A stretch of 11,963 nt of DNA from an uncultured Prevotella sp. (GTDB lineage Bacteria > Bacteroidota > Bacteroidia > Bacteroidales > Bacteroidaceae), in contig USSA01000088.1 in the NCBI GenBank assembly GCA_900557255.1, positions 1-11,963 on the forward strand, given 5' to 3'. The translations under genes were made by a program, and so were the position numbers. The notes beneath the pieces are model-generated. The model was not told the DNA's origin. It saw nothing but the letters and a program-made list of their open reading frames with translations, and searched no databases. Numbering within the stretch: the first letter of the stretch is position 1; each line of letters opens with the position of its first letter. This document shows positions 1 through 6,285 of this stretch, in pieces.

Positions 1-1
1 T

Positions 2-67
2 GGCTATATCCTAGCCTTTTCAGGCCCGATGATTTCTAAACGGGACAGCAGTGATATAAAGATTTAA
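2..67 (+). CDS. possible C-terminal fragment of an upstream gene
   Basis: An open frame runs in from the left edge and stops with TAA at 65-67. Its 21 codons read as a hydrophobic stretch (GYILAFSGPMIS) followed by a short charged tail ending SSDIKI, which would suit the end of a membrane protein. A second frame, also open from the edge, ends earlier with TAA at 37-39 (WLYPSLFRPDDF), so the true frame cannot be decided here. I do not recognise a family. There is no clear terminator directly after it; the tandem array follows about 45 nt later. Confidence 0.25.
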   Translation, partial: GYILAFSGPMISKRDSSDIKI

Positions 68-109
68 AATATACCCTTCACCTCGTCACCCCAACACGAT
101 TTCCATATC

Positions 110-214
110 TTCTTTATCGGAGATATTTTCTTATCCTTCAGAGATATTTTGCTATCTATCGGAGAAAATTTCTTATCTATCGGAGTTATCTTTTTATCCT
201 TCGGAGATATTTTC
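110..214. repeat. five-copy 21-bp tandem repeat array
   Basis: Five units of exactly 21 bp lie head to tail at 110-130, 131-151, 152-172, 173-193 and 194-214. Each has the form TTATCYWTC-GGAG followed by an AT-rich 8-mer, mostly ATATTTTC. The GGAG/AGAG core recurs at 119, 140, 161, 182 and 203. Because 21 is a multiple of three, the minus strand stays open and would encode a heptapeptide repeat of the type KISPKDK/KITPIDK. That frame has only a TTG start at 330, so I treat the array as a minisatellite in an intergenic region, with a repeat peptide as the less likely alternative. Confidence 0.85.
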
Positions 215-300
215 AGAATGATTTCATGGTATTTTCTGTACTTTATTTCCCGAATCCACGCAAATCGCACAAATCGCATAGGTAGGAAACGGAAATGTTG

Positions 301-308
301 TATCTTTG
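301..308 (+). promoter_or_regulatory. candidate Bacteroidota -7 box
   Basis: TATCTTTG is an exact match to the TAnnTTTG -7 consensus. No good TTTG -33 element lies 19-21 nt upstream (the region near 277-281 reads CATAG), so this is a half-match. A transcript would begin near 315 and run through the leader region towards lolD. Confidence 0.35.
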
Positions 309-366
309 CAACGTCAATCTGAAGTAACAACGAAATGCAGGATTGCTGAAAAAAACAACATAAAAA

Positions 367-398
367 TTTGGAAGTTAGAATTATTCAGCGTAATTTTG
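367..398 (+). promoter_or_regulatory. Bacteroidota-type promoter, both elements exact
   Basis: TTTG at 367-370 is followed, after 20 nt, by TAATTTTG at 391-398. This fits the -33/-7 architecture of Bacteroidota sigma-70-type promoters. Transcription would start near 403-406, about 20 nt before the short ORF at 424 and about 260 nt before lolD. Confidence 0.6.
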
Positions 399-423
399 CA
401 GATGAAATAAAACAAGAAACAAT

Positions 424-486
424 ATGCAAACAAGCAAATACCTATTAGCAACAGATTCAAGACCACCGGCGATGCCGATGGGTTGA
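424..486 (+). CDS. possible short leader peptide (20 residues)
   Basis: A 20-codon ORF starts at ATG 424 and stops with TGA at 484-486, directly downstream of an exact promoter (367-398). Its second half reads SRPPAMPMG; the Pro-Pro pair and nearby prolines are a slow context for translation, as in known arrest or attenuation leaders. No Shine-Dalgarno sequence is visible, which is normal for this phylum. Downstream lie a weak hairpin and a T7 run (539-574), then the lolD promoter. It could be a regulatory leader, a small independent peptide, or chance. I do not recognise a named family. Confidence 0.3.
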   Translation: MQTSKYLLATDSRPPAMPMG

Positions 487-538
487 AATAACACATACTT
501 TTTATAGAAAGTAATACAGAATTGAGTACTGAAACGAG

Positions 539-574
539 CTTAATTTGCAAGAATAAGGCGCGTTTTGTTTTTTT
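539..574 (+). terminator. weak hairpin plus T-run, possible attenuator
   Basis: CTTA (539-542) can pair with TAAG (554-557), and the pairing can be extended imperfectly with flanking G and C bases. A GCGC and the T-rich tract ending in seven T at 568-574 follow. The stem is short, so termination would be inefficient at best. It is listed because it follows the short ORF and precedes the lolD promoter. Confidence 0.2.
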
Positions 575-625
575 ATATCCCTCCTTATTTCTTTTTATCT
601 CTTAAAATTAGGCATTTCCAAATAT

Positions 626-656
626 TTTGCTTAATTTTGCCTGCAAAATAATTTTG
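626..656 (+). promoter_or_regulatory. lolD promoter with two overlapping -7 boxes
   Basis: TTTG at 626-629, 19 nt, then TAATTTTG at 649-656 gives a full match to the Bacteroidota promoter consensus. A second exact TAATTTTG lies at 632-639 without a clear -33 partner. From the downstream box, transcription would start near 661-664, only a few nucleotides before the ATG at 666, so the message would be almost leaderless. From the upstream box the leader would be about 20 nt. The promoter overlaps the TTG at 627, which argues against a longer lolD protein. Confidence 0.65.
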
Positions 657-665
657 AGTAAGAAA

Positions 666-1412
666 ATGATAGATATAAAAGGTATAACCAAGAGCTTCGG
701 CTCCCTGCAGGTGCTTAAGGGCATCGACCTGCATATTGACAAGGGCGAGGTGGTAAGTATCGTCGGTCCTAGTGGTGCCGGCAAGACTACACTCCTCCAG
801 ATTATCGGTACCCTCGACAAGCCTGATAGTGGCAGCATCATGGTTGATGGCATCGATGTAAGCAGCCTCAGCACCAAGAAACTGAGCGATTTCCGCAACC
901 AGCATCTCGGTTTCGTCTTCCAGTTCCACCAACTTCTCCCTGAGTTCACCGCCCTGGAGAATATCATGATTCCTGCCTTCATTGCAGGCAAGAGCCGAAA
1001 AGAAGCCAAGGAGCGTGCCGAGGAGTTACTGGCGTTCATGGGCTTGAGCGATAGAGCCAGTCACAAGCCTGCCGAGTTATCTGGTGGTGAGAAACAGCGT
1101 GTAGCCGTGGCGAGAGCTTTGGTCAATAATCCTGCCGTCATCCTTGCCGATGAGCCATCAGGAAGTCTCGACACCAAGAACAAGGCTGAGCTTCACCAGC
1201 TCTTCTTCGACCTCAGAGACAAGTTCGGTCAGACTTTCGTCATCGTAACTCATGATGAGGGCCTTGCTGCCATCACCGACCGCACCATCCATCTCAAGGA
1301 TGGAATGATTGAGAAGACGGTGGAAGCAGGAGCTGCTGATAGCCCGGAAGAAACTGCAGAAGTTGCAGAAGCCCCAACAACAGAAGAAAAAACTGAAGAT
1401 AATATTATATGA
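666..1412 (+). CDS. lolD: LolD/MacB-type ABC transporter ATP-binding protein
   Basis: This is the ATPase subunit of an ABC exporter of the LolD/MacB type. LolD powers release of lipoproteins from the inner membrane through the LolCE permease; the family also contains MacB-like and FtsE-like exporters. Using ATG 666 the protein has 248 residues, with Walker [10 protein letters not shown] at 34-42, Q-loop Gln86, ABC signature LSGGEKQ at 138-144, Walker B ILADEP with Asp162/Glu163, and H-loop His196. Residues after about 218 form an acidic Glu/Ala-rich tail not needed for the fold. An in-frame TTG at 627 would add 13 residues, but it lies inside the promoter, so I reject it. No permease gene is adjacent, so the partner must be encoded elsewhere. 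The stop overlaps the next start as ATGA. The family is certain; lolD against another MacB-like exporter is probable only. Confidence 0.9.
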   Translation: MIDIKGITKSFGSLQVLKGIDLHIDKGEVVSIVGPSGAGKTTLLQIIGTLDKPDSGSIMVDGIDVSSLSTKKLSDFRNQHLGFVFQFHQLLPEFTALENIMIPAFIAGKSRKEAKERAEELLAFMGLSDRASHKPAELSGGEKQRVAVARALVNNPAVILADEPSGSLDTKNKAELHQLFFDLRDKFGQTFVIVTHDEGLAAITDRTIHLKDGMIEKTVEAGAADSPEETAEVAEAPTTEEKTEDNII

Positions 1413-2251
1413 GCAAAAAGATAAAACTAGGCGATTACAATCGCCTTCGCATCGTAAAGAAAGTTGATTTCGGTCTGTATCTCGATGGTGGTGACGAGGG
1501 AGAAATCCTCCTTCCATCCCGCTACGTACCTGAAGACGCAGGCATCGGCGACGAGCTGGATGTCTTCATCTATCTCGACCAGGAAGAGCGCCTCATAGCA
1601 ACCACCGAAACCCCATTGGCAAAGGTGGGCGATTTCGCCTATCTCGAAGTGAAATGGGTCAACGAATACGGAGCCTTTCTGGGTTGGGGGCTGATGAAGG
1701 ACATCTTCTGCCCATTCCGTGAGCAGAAGAAGCGCATGGTGCTCGGCAACTCCTACATCGTGCATATCCACATCGACGAGGAGAGCTATCGCATCGTTGC
1801 CTCTGCCAAGATTGAGCGTTATCTCAACGAAGACCATCCTCACTACAAGCATGGTGATGAGGTGGATCTCCTCATCTGGCAGAAGACCGACCTCGGCTTC
1901 AAGGTTATCATCGACAACCAGTATCCGGGTCTGCTCTATCAGGACCAGATTTTCCAGTACATCCACACGGGTGACAAGATGAAGGGATACATCGGAAGAG
2001 TTCGTCCTGACGGAAAGATAGATGTCACCCTGCAGAAGACCGGCATCCAGCAGACAGCCGATTTCGCCGAAACCCTCTACCAGTATCTCCTGGACAACGA
2101 CGGCGAGTGCAACCTTGGCGACAAGAGCGAGGCCGACGACATCTACGAGCGTTTCCACGTGAGCAAGAAGGTTTACAAGCGTGCTATTGGCGACCTCTAC
2201 AAGAAGCGCCTCATCACCGTAAGCCCTATGAGCATCCGATTGGCAGAATAA
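1409..2251 (+). CDS. cvfB: CvfB-like S1 RNA-binding protein
   Basis: A 280-residue protein of the CvfB/YitL family, built of tandem S1-type OB folds followed by a winged helix; CvfB homologues bind RNA and affect gene expression and virulence traits in Firmicutes. The first S1-like domain spans about 1-65 ([17 protein letters not shown], with [11 protein letters not shown]). The second spans about 70-140 ([22 protein letters not shown]), the third about 145-212 ([21 protein letters not shown], then [15 protein letters not shown]). The last roughly 65 residues ([21 protein letters not shown]) match the winged-helix end. Length is typical of the family. The ATG overlaps the lolD stop by 4 nt, so translation is probably coupled and both genes share the promoter before 666. 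The exact RNA target in Bacteroidota is unknown. Confidence 0.85.
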   Translation: MSKKIKLGDYNRLRIVKKVDFGLYLDGGDEGEILLPSRYVPEDAGIGDELDVFIYLDQEERLIATTETPLAKVGDFAYLEVKWVNEYGAFLGWGLMKDIFCPFREQKKRMVLGNSYIVHIHIDEESYRIVASAKIERYLNEDHPHYKHGDEVDLLIWQKTDLGFKVIIDNQYPGLLYQDQIFQYIHTGDKMKGYIGRVRPDGKIDVTLQKTGIQQTADFAETLYQYLLDNDGECNLGDKSEADDIYERFHVSKKVYKRAIGDLYKKRLITVSPMSIRLAE

Positions 2252-2301
2252 AGCAGATTAGAAGTATTATAATAAGGTATTTGCATTATTCATACGCATT
2301 T

Positions 2302-2385
2302 GTTGCAAATCAGTGGCAAAAAAAGGTCGTTTTTGTTGCAAATCAGGGGCAACTAGACCAAAGCTTGTCGCAAATCAGGGGCAAC
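2302..2385. repeat. three interspersed GTTGC...GCAAC elements
   Basis: The 19-bp element GTTGCAAATCAGGGGCAAC occurs at 2335-2353, with near-copies at 2302-2320 (T for one G, last base A) and 2367-2385 (C for T at the third base). Starts are 33 and 32 bp apart, about three helical turns, so all copies face the same side of the DNA. Each copy carries short inverted arms, TTGC or GTTGC against GCAA or GCAAC. The array sits between the CvfB stop and the terminator. It may be a small satellite or a set of protein-binding sites. Confidence 0.8.
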
Positions 2386-2401
2386 AAGGCATATCATTTA
2401 A

Positions 2402-2440
2402 AAAGGTGGCGCATCAAATAAGATGCGTCACCTTTATTTT
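2402..2440. terminator. bidirectional intrinsic terminator
   Basis: The stem AAAGGTGGCGCATC (2402-2415) pairs with GATGCGTCACCTTT (2422-2435) around the 6-nt loop AAATAA; one pair is G-U or its mismatch equivalent. On the plus strand a T-rich tail (TTTATTTT) follows; on the minus strand the A-run before 2405 becomes the T-tail. It can therefore end both the lolD-cvfB transcript and the defence operon. The stop codon of the HerA-like gene (2414-2416) and its last codons lie inside the hairpin. Confidence 0.85.
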
Positions 2441-3997
2441 CTTATACGGTTTACCACCCAAACCAAGGGCAGCCATCGTATGATCCTTGATAATCAACTC
2501 GCCTTTCTGCAAACCAGCTATCGCCGACTTGATTTCCTGGAAGTCTTTACCCGACACACCAAAGAGATCCTTGATGATACTGTCAGAAATCGTCTGTTGC
2601 TTCATGATGAGCGGATATTGCGCATTGGCATAGAAATCGAAGAACTTACTCTTGTAACTATCCATGTTTTGAGTGGCAAAGATGATGCTCAAGCCCTTGT
2701 TTCTACCCACAGCTATCAGATTGCGAAGCGGCTGGTTATCGAAGTCCAGCATATAGTGAGCCTCATCAATAATCGTGAAATGACGAATCTGTACATAATC
2801 CTCATTCACCGCCTGCTTCGGCAACTGCTCATAGATATTGTTAAGCTTAGAAATGATGAAATACACGATAGCCCTGGCTATCGGACCATCTTTCGGGAAA
2901 GCATCCATCTTCACGATAAAACACTCATCTACCAGATTCACCTTATCTTCCGATGCAAACAGATGATTGCGAATTAACTGTTTCAAAACCGAAGTGATGC
3001 TATCATCCTTATCCGGATTCTGCATTCTCTGCTGATATTTCATCAGCATCAGCTCAAAAGTGATAGGCTTGCCTGCCGTCTGCTTATAAGCCTCAACAAT
3101 GGCTTCACTCAACCGATTACTCATGGATGCGCTCACCGTTGCACGATCTACAGCGCAGAGTGCACCAGCCATCTCCGTGGAATAGAGATTGATTTCGTTG
3201 ATGGTCCTGCCCGTAAAATCCTTGAACGGCGTGAAAGGCAATGGCGCAACCACAGGGTCGAGGATGCAACTCCTATCCACATCGAAGTGAACAAGCCAGT
3301 TGGCATTCGATGGGTCAGAGAATTCACCCTTATAATCGAACAAAAGGAAGTTGACGGGATAAGGCGTTTCGGTAGAAAGATTACGAAACTGCTGAATCAA
3401 CACAGCCAGCAGATTGGTCTTACCCGAACCCGTGGTACCAGCCACCAGAATCTGTGCATTCGATACCGAACGCCCATTGATATTCAGTTTCGCTTCCATA
3501 TCCTCTGCATACTCGCCTATCAGCAACTCCAGAGCAGGAATACCACTTCCGCCATGTCGCCTGTCGCTTGCAGCAAAGAGAAAAGCATTCAGATTCTCAT
3601 CTTCCGAAAGATAAGCGATACCCCGATAGATTTCCTTCGCCACGATGCGACCCACGATACTGGCATTCTGCCAATCCACCTCACAATCTCTATATCTCAA
3701 CTTCAACAAAGCCGAAAAAAGCGACTTCTTATTGTCCTTGGTAAAGAAACTAGGCATGATGCGCTGAGAAGATTTCGACAATACGATATCTCCCAAACCA
3801 TCCACACTTCTCTTCTCCGTCAAGCTCAAACTGGCTATCAGGCAGATTCGCATCACCTTATTCAGGGTTAGCATGGCATCCCTCTCCCCTTCCACTTGCC
3901 GCGAAAGGTTCAAACGCTTCTCCAGTTTCTCCTTCAAAGGCATGATGGCTTCTACCATACCTTCTGCCTGTCGTATATTCTCTAATGCTACTTCCAT
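2414..3997 (-). CDS. HerA/FtsK-like ATPase with DndE-like N-terminus
   Basis: Last gene of the operon, 527 residues. It is a HerA/FtsK-superfamily P-loop ATPase, a family that forms hexameric DNA-pumping rings; DptH/DndH of phosphorothioate restriction belongs to the same superfamily. Walker A is GTTGSGKT at 187-194, Walker B FTIIDEAH at 407-414 (Asp411, Glu412), a sensor-type Gln443 sits in IIFATQN, and Arg432 in VGRNKG is a possible arginine finger. Residues about 25-62 (LNLSRQ... to VMRICLIASLSLTEKR) resemble the DndE pattern of an LxLS start, a helix, and an R-hydrophobic-SL end, so the protein may be a DndE-HerA fusion; this part is tentative. The start ATG 3997 follows the DndD-like stop by 28 nt, with GGAG 10 nt upstream. 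It probably works with that ATPase in restriction or DNA translocation. Confidence 0.8.
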   Translation of the reverse strand: MEVALENIRQAEGMVEAIMPLKEKLEKRLNLSRQVEGERDAMLTLNKVMRICLIASLSLTEKRSVDGLGDIVLSKSSQRIMPSFFTKDNKKSLFSALLKLRYRDCEVDWQNASIVGRIVAKEIYRGIAYLSEDENLNAFLFAASDRRHGGSGIPALELLIGEYAEDMEAKLNINGRSVSNAQILVAGTTGSGKTNLLAVLIQQFRNLSTETPYPVNFLLFDYKGEFSDPSNANWLVHFDVDRSCILDPVVAPLPFTPFKDFTGRTINEINLYSTEMAGALCAVDRATVSASMSNRLSEAIVEAYKQTAGKPITFELMLMKYQQRMQNPDKDDSITSVLKQLIRNHLFASEDKVNLVDECFIVKMDAFPKDGPIARAIVYFIISKLNNIYEQLPKQAVNEDYVQIRHFTIIDEAHYMLDFDNQPLRNLIAVGRNKGLSIIFATQNMDSYKSKFFDFYANAQYPLIMKQQTISDSIIKDLFGVSGKDFQEIKSAIAGLQKGELIIKDHTMAALGLGGKPYKKIKVTHLI

Positions 3998-4001
3998 ATT
4001 T

Positions 4002-4019
4002 ATATTGCTCCGTCAATAT
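4002..4019 (-). promoter_or_regulatory. ribosome-binding hairpin before the HerA-like gene
   Basis: ATATTG (4002-4007) and CAATAT (4014-4019) form a 6-bp stem around a 6-nt loop. On the minus strand the loop reads ACGGAG, so the Shine-Dalgarno-like GGAG is displayed in the loop, 10 nt before the ATG at 3997. The stem is weak and AT-rich. Confidence 0.35.
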
Positions 4020-4025
4020 GAAACA

Positions 4026-6026
4026 TTATTCATTACACATTACTCCAAAATATCCTTCCTCCACGTGGGTGCTCTGACTTTCCACATCTCTTACCAGTGT
4101 ATAAGAACGGGAGAGGAATGGTTCCAGCTTCATGTAATCCTTATCCTTTCTGATTTCCGAAGTGGTGCAGAGCAGGATGGTTTGCTCGGCAAGTCCCGGG
4201 AAGTATTCTTCCATCAGCACATCACGGCTCTCCTCATCCAATACACCCATCACGGTGTCTATCATCACAGGTGGATTATAGTCGCCCAGATTTCGAAGCA
4301 CCTTCAGCAACACCTGGATAAAGATTTGCTTGGATGCCGCATTCAGTTGGTTGAGTGAGATTTCATTTCCTGCCTTGTGATAGAGACGGATGGTGAAATT
4401 CTCCATACTGTCTGATAGCTCTACCTTGGCGATGCATCCCTTGTAGGAAATGAGGAGTTTGTTGAGTTGCTCCTTCATATCCTCCTCAATCTTCTCCTTT
4501 TTGCGCTTGAGCAGAGTGTCGGCAACATCCTCAAAAAAAGGCTTCAGTTTCACCAGCATGTCATATTTCACATCAGGTTCCTGCTGTATCTGCACATCAA
4601 ACTGGTGAATCTTCCGCTCCAGTTTCTCAATGCTCACCTTTCTGTCATCCGCCTCCTTCTTCAAGATTTCGAGTTCACGGCTAGCCTCCTCGTATGCCTT
4701 GATGATTTCGGTATTACCGCTTACCATGCTACGACGGAGCAGAGCAATCTGACTCTGCTGATTATCATAGTTCTCCAACCGCTTTTCCAAATCATAACGA
4801 CTGTCATTAAGGGCGACAAACTCATTCACAGCATTGGCACCCAGCAGATTCTTGAGCGCATCAAACTCGCTTTCATCCAGGAAAGCATAGTCGTCCTTGC
4901 GCTGCAAAGCTTCCTGCTGACTCTTCAGGTAAGCCACCACATCGTCATCCTCCACGGAATCCGGACAGAGGCACTTTGATTTCAGATAACCAAGAATCTT
5001 GGTAGTTACCTCACGCATCTGCTCCAGGGAGAGCACCCCTTCACGTTCCTGCTTCAAGGCTTCTTTCTGTCGGATAATGTCATTCACCTCGTTTGTGATT
5101 CCCTGTGCAAGTTTCGGAAAGAACACGTTGATTTCCAAGGTCTCCACCACCTGCTTCAATTGGGCATTATATCGCTTTGACAACTCCTGCGTATCCTTCA
5201 CGCCGGCCTCCAGATCCTGAATCTTTCGTGCAGTCTCGGCAGAATCCTTGGCACCTTCCTTGGCGGCATCATATTCAGCCTGAATGGAAACCAGATATTT
5301 GTACTTATCATCCTGGTGCTTGGTATTCTCCTCCTGCAAAGCCACCAGTTGGTTGCGCTGTTCGCAAAGTCCATTATATTCTTCAGCCTCCTTTTGCGCC
5401 TCCAGTCTCCTTGCCGCCCATTCCTGCTGCTGATGCTCGGCAGCATTTTTCAATTGCAGATACTTGTTGAATCCCATCACATTCTGGATATTATCCTTGA
5501 TGATTTGGGCAAAGACATTCTCCTTCAAGAGCTCGCTCGACTGCATGGCATCAAATAGGAAATACTTGCTGAGTTCCTGCGGCAGGTTTGCCTTGATAAT
5601 CTTATTCACCTGCTGCTCGTTGATGGCACGCTGCTGCGGAGGCGTAGCCGTGCCATAGGAGAAAGGCGTGCCATCCATATTGAGCAGCACATTCTCCACA
5701 GGCTTGTTGGCAGGATTAAGCTTATACGTACGACGCAGCAGATACTGCTGCGTACGTCCGAGCACCATACCTTCGAAAGAGAGTTCGAGCACGATGGTAG
5801 GCTCCACCTTTCCCAAGGCACCATTGTTCAGGAGTTCCTGAAAATGCGCCTTGTTCTGAATCTTCAGTCCATAAAGAGCCCCACAGATAGCCTCGAACAG
5901 CGTGGTCTTACCACCACCGTTCATACCACCTATCAGGATGATGGGCTGATCGGGGTTCACCGACAAATCCAAGTCAAGACTCAGATAAGTCTTATAGTTC
6001 TTGATTTTGATTCTTTTGATAATCAT
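4026..6026 (-). CDS. DndD-like SMC/Rad50-type ATPase
   Basis: 666 residues with a split ABC-type ATPase head separated by long helical coiled coil, the plan of DndD and Rad50/SMC proteins. Walker A is GMNGGGKT at 34-41, after the typical N-terminal KIKNYKTY. Residues 154-163 (KYFLFDAMQS) correspond to the FFFDGE motif of DndD. Coiled coil covers about 190-300 and 405-480. The end carries a signature-like LNAASKQ (561-567) and a Walker B VMIDTVMGVLDEE (587-598, Asp590), matching the IDTPLGRLD-type box of DndD. No CPxC zinc hook is present; KCLCP at 351-355 is a different Cys pair. The signature is degenerate compared with the usual SAGE or SGGE. In Dnd systems DndD acts with DndC and DndE in sulfur insertion, but no DndC is encoded here, so the role is more likely restriction or DNA sensing. 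The start ATG 6026 lies 38 nt after the 71-residue gene. Confidence 0.8.
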   Translation of the reverse strand: MIIKRIKIKNYKTYLSLDLDLSVNPDQPIILIGGMNGGGKTTLFEAICGALYGLKIQNKAHFQELLNNGALGKVEPTIVLELSFEGMVLGRTQQYLLRRTYKLNPANKPVENVLLNMDGTPFSYGTATPPQQRAINEQQVNKIIKANLPQELSKYFLFDAMQSSELLKENVFAQIIKDNIQNVMGFNKYLQLKNAAEHQQQEWAARRLEAQKEAEEYNGLCEQRNQLVALQEENTKHQDDKYKYLVSIQAEYDAAKEGAKDSAETARKIQDLEAGVKDTQELSKRYNAQLKQVVETLEINVFFPKLAQGITNEVNDIIRQKEALKQEREGVLSLEQMREVTTKILGYLKSKCLCPDSVEDDDVVAYLKSQQEALQRKDDYAFLDESEFDALKNLLGANAVNEFVALNDSRYDLEKRLENYDNQQSQIALLRRSMVSGNTEIIKAYEEASRELEILKKEADDRKVSIEKLERKIHQFDVQIQQEPDVKYDMLVKLKPFFEDVADTLLKRKKEKIEEDMKEQLNKLLISYKGCIAKVELSDSMENFTIRLYHKAGNEISLNQLNAASKQIFIQVLLKVLRNLGDYNPPVMIDTVMGVLDEESRDVLMEEYFPGLAEQTILLCTTSEIRKDKDYMKLEPFLSRSYTLVRDVESQSTHVEEGYFGVMCNE

Positions 6027-6064
6027 AATCTATTCTTCACTCTTCGTTCTTCATTCTTGGTTCA

Positions 6065-6280
6065 TTACTTGATCTGAGAAATCGCCTCGGCGATAATCTT
6101 CTCAGTATCCTCGTCATTCATTTCTATCTTATCCACCTTGGCTGCATGATATTTGCGCAGGATTTCCTCGCTCATCCAGTCAAAGTCTATCTCATGTTTC
6201 TCGCAGAGCGTCCGAATCAAGTCGAGGTCTTCCTTTCGGATGCCGTAGTGCAAGAACTTTCCGTCCAAACCTTTTGCCAT
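6065..6280 (-). CDS. small helical protein of the DndD/HerA module
   Basis: A 71-residue, probably all-helical protein with an acidic second half (MNDEDTEKIIAEAISQ). Its middle, GIRKEDLDLIRTLCEKHEID, looks like a helix-turn-helix or ligand-free helical bundle rather than an enzyme. Codon composition (about 45-48% GC in sampled lines) matches the DndD-like gene and not the AT-rich gene upstream, so it belongs with the ATPase module. It starts 5 nt after the upstream stop. I recall short proteins named DNA modification system-associated small protein in comparable loci, but I cannot verify that this is one. A DndE-like role is possible, though it is shorter than DndE and lacks an evident DndE pattern. 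It may be a subunit or adaptor for the DndD-like ATPase. Confidence 0.65.
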   Translation of the reverse strand: MAKGLDGKFLHYGIRKEDLDLIRTLCEKHEIDFDWMSEEILRKYHAAKVDKIEMNDEDTEKIIAEAISQIK

Positions 6281-6285
6281 AGTTT

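Noticed and set aside
64..330. 88-codon minus-strand frame with heptapeptide repeats
   Set aside because: Only a TTG start, no minus-strand promoter, and the open frame is explained by the 21-bp period of the repeat. Kept as an observation about the repeat instead.
627..665. TTG start giving 13 extra residues on the LolD-like protein
   Set aside because: It lies within the promoter elements, and the conserved ABC fold begins at the ATG at 666.
2423..2977. 184-codon plus-strand ORF opposite the HerA-like gene
   Set aside because: It is a shadow of a gene whose Walker motifs are clear on the minus strand; other long plus-strand frames over 3287-9407 are rejected likewise.
4026..6026. A canonical Dnd phosphorothioate system
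   Set aside because: No cysteine desulfurase (DndA), DndB regulator or PAPS-reductase-like DndC is encoded in the window.
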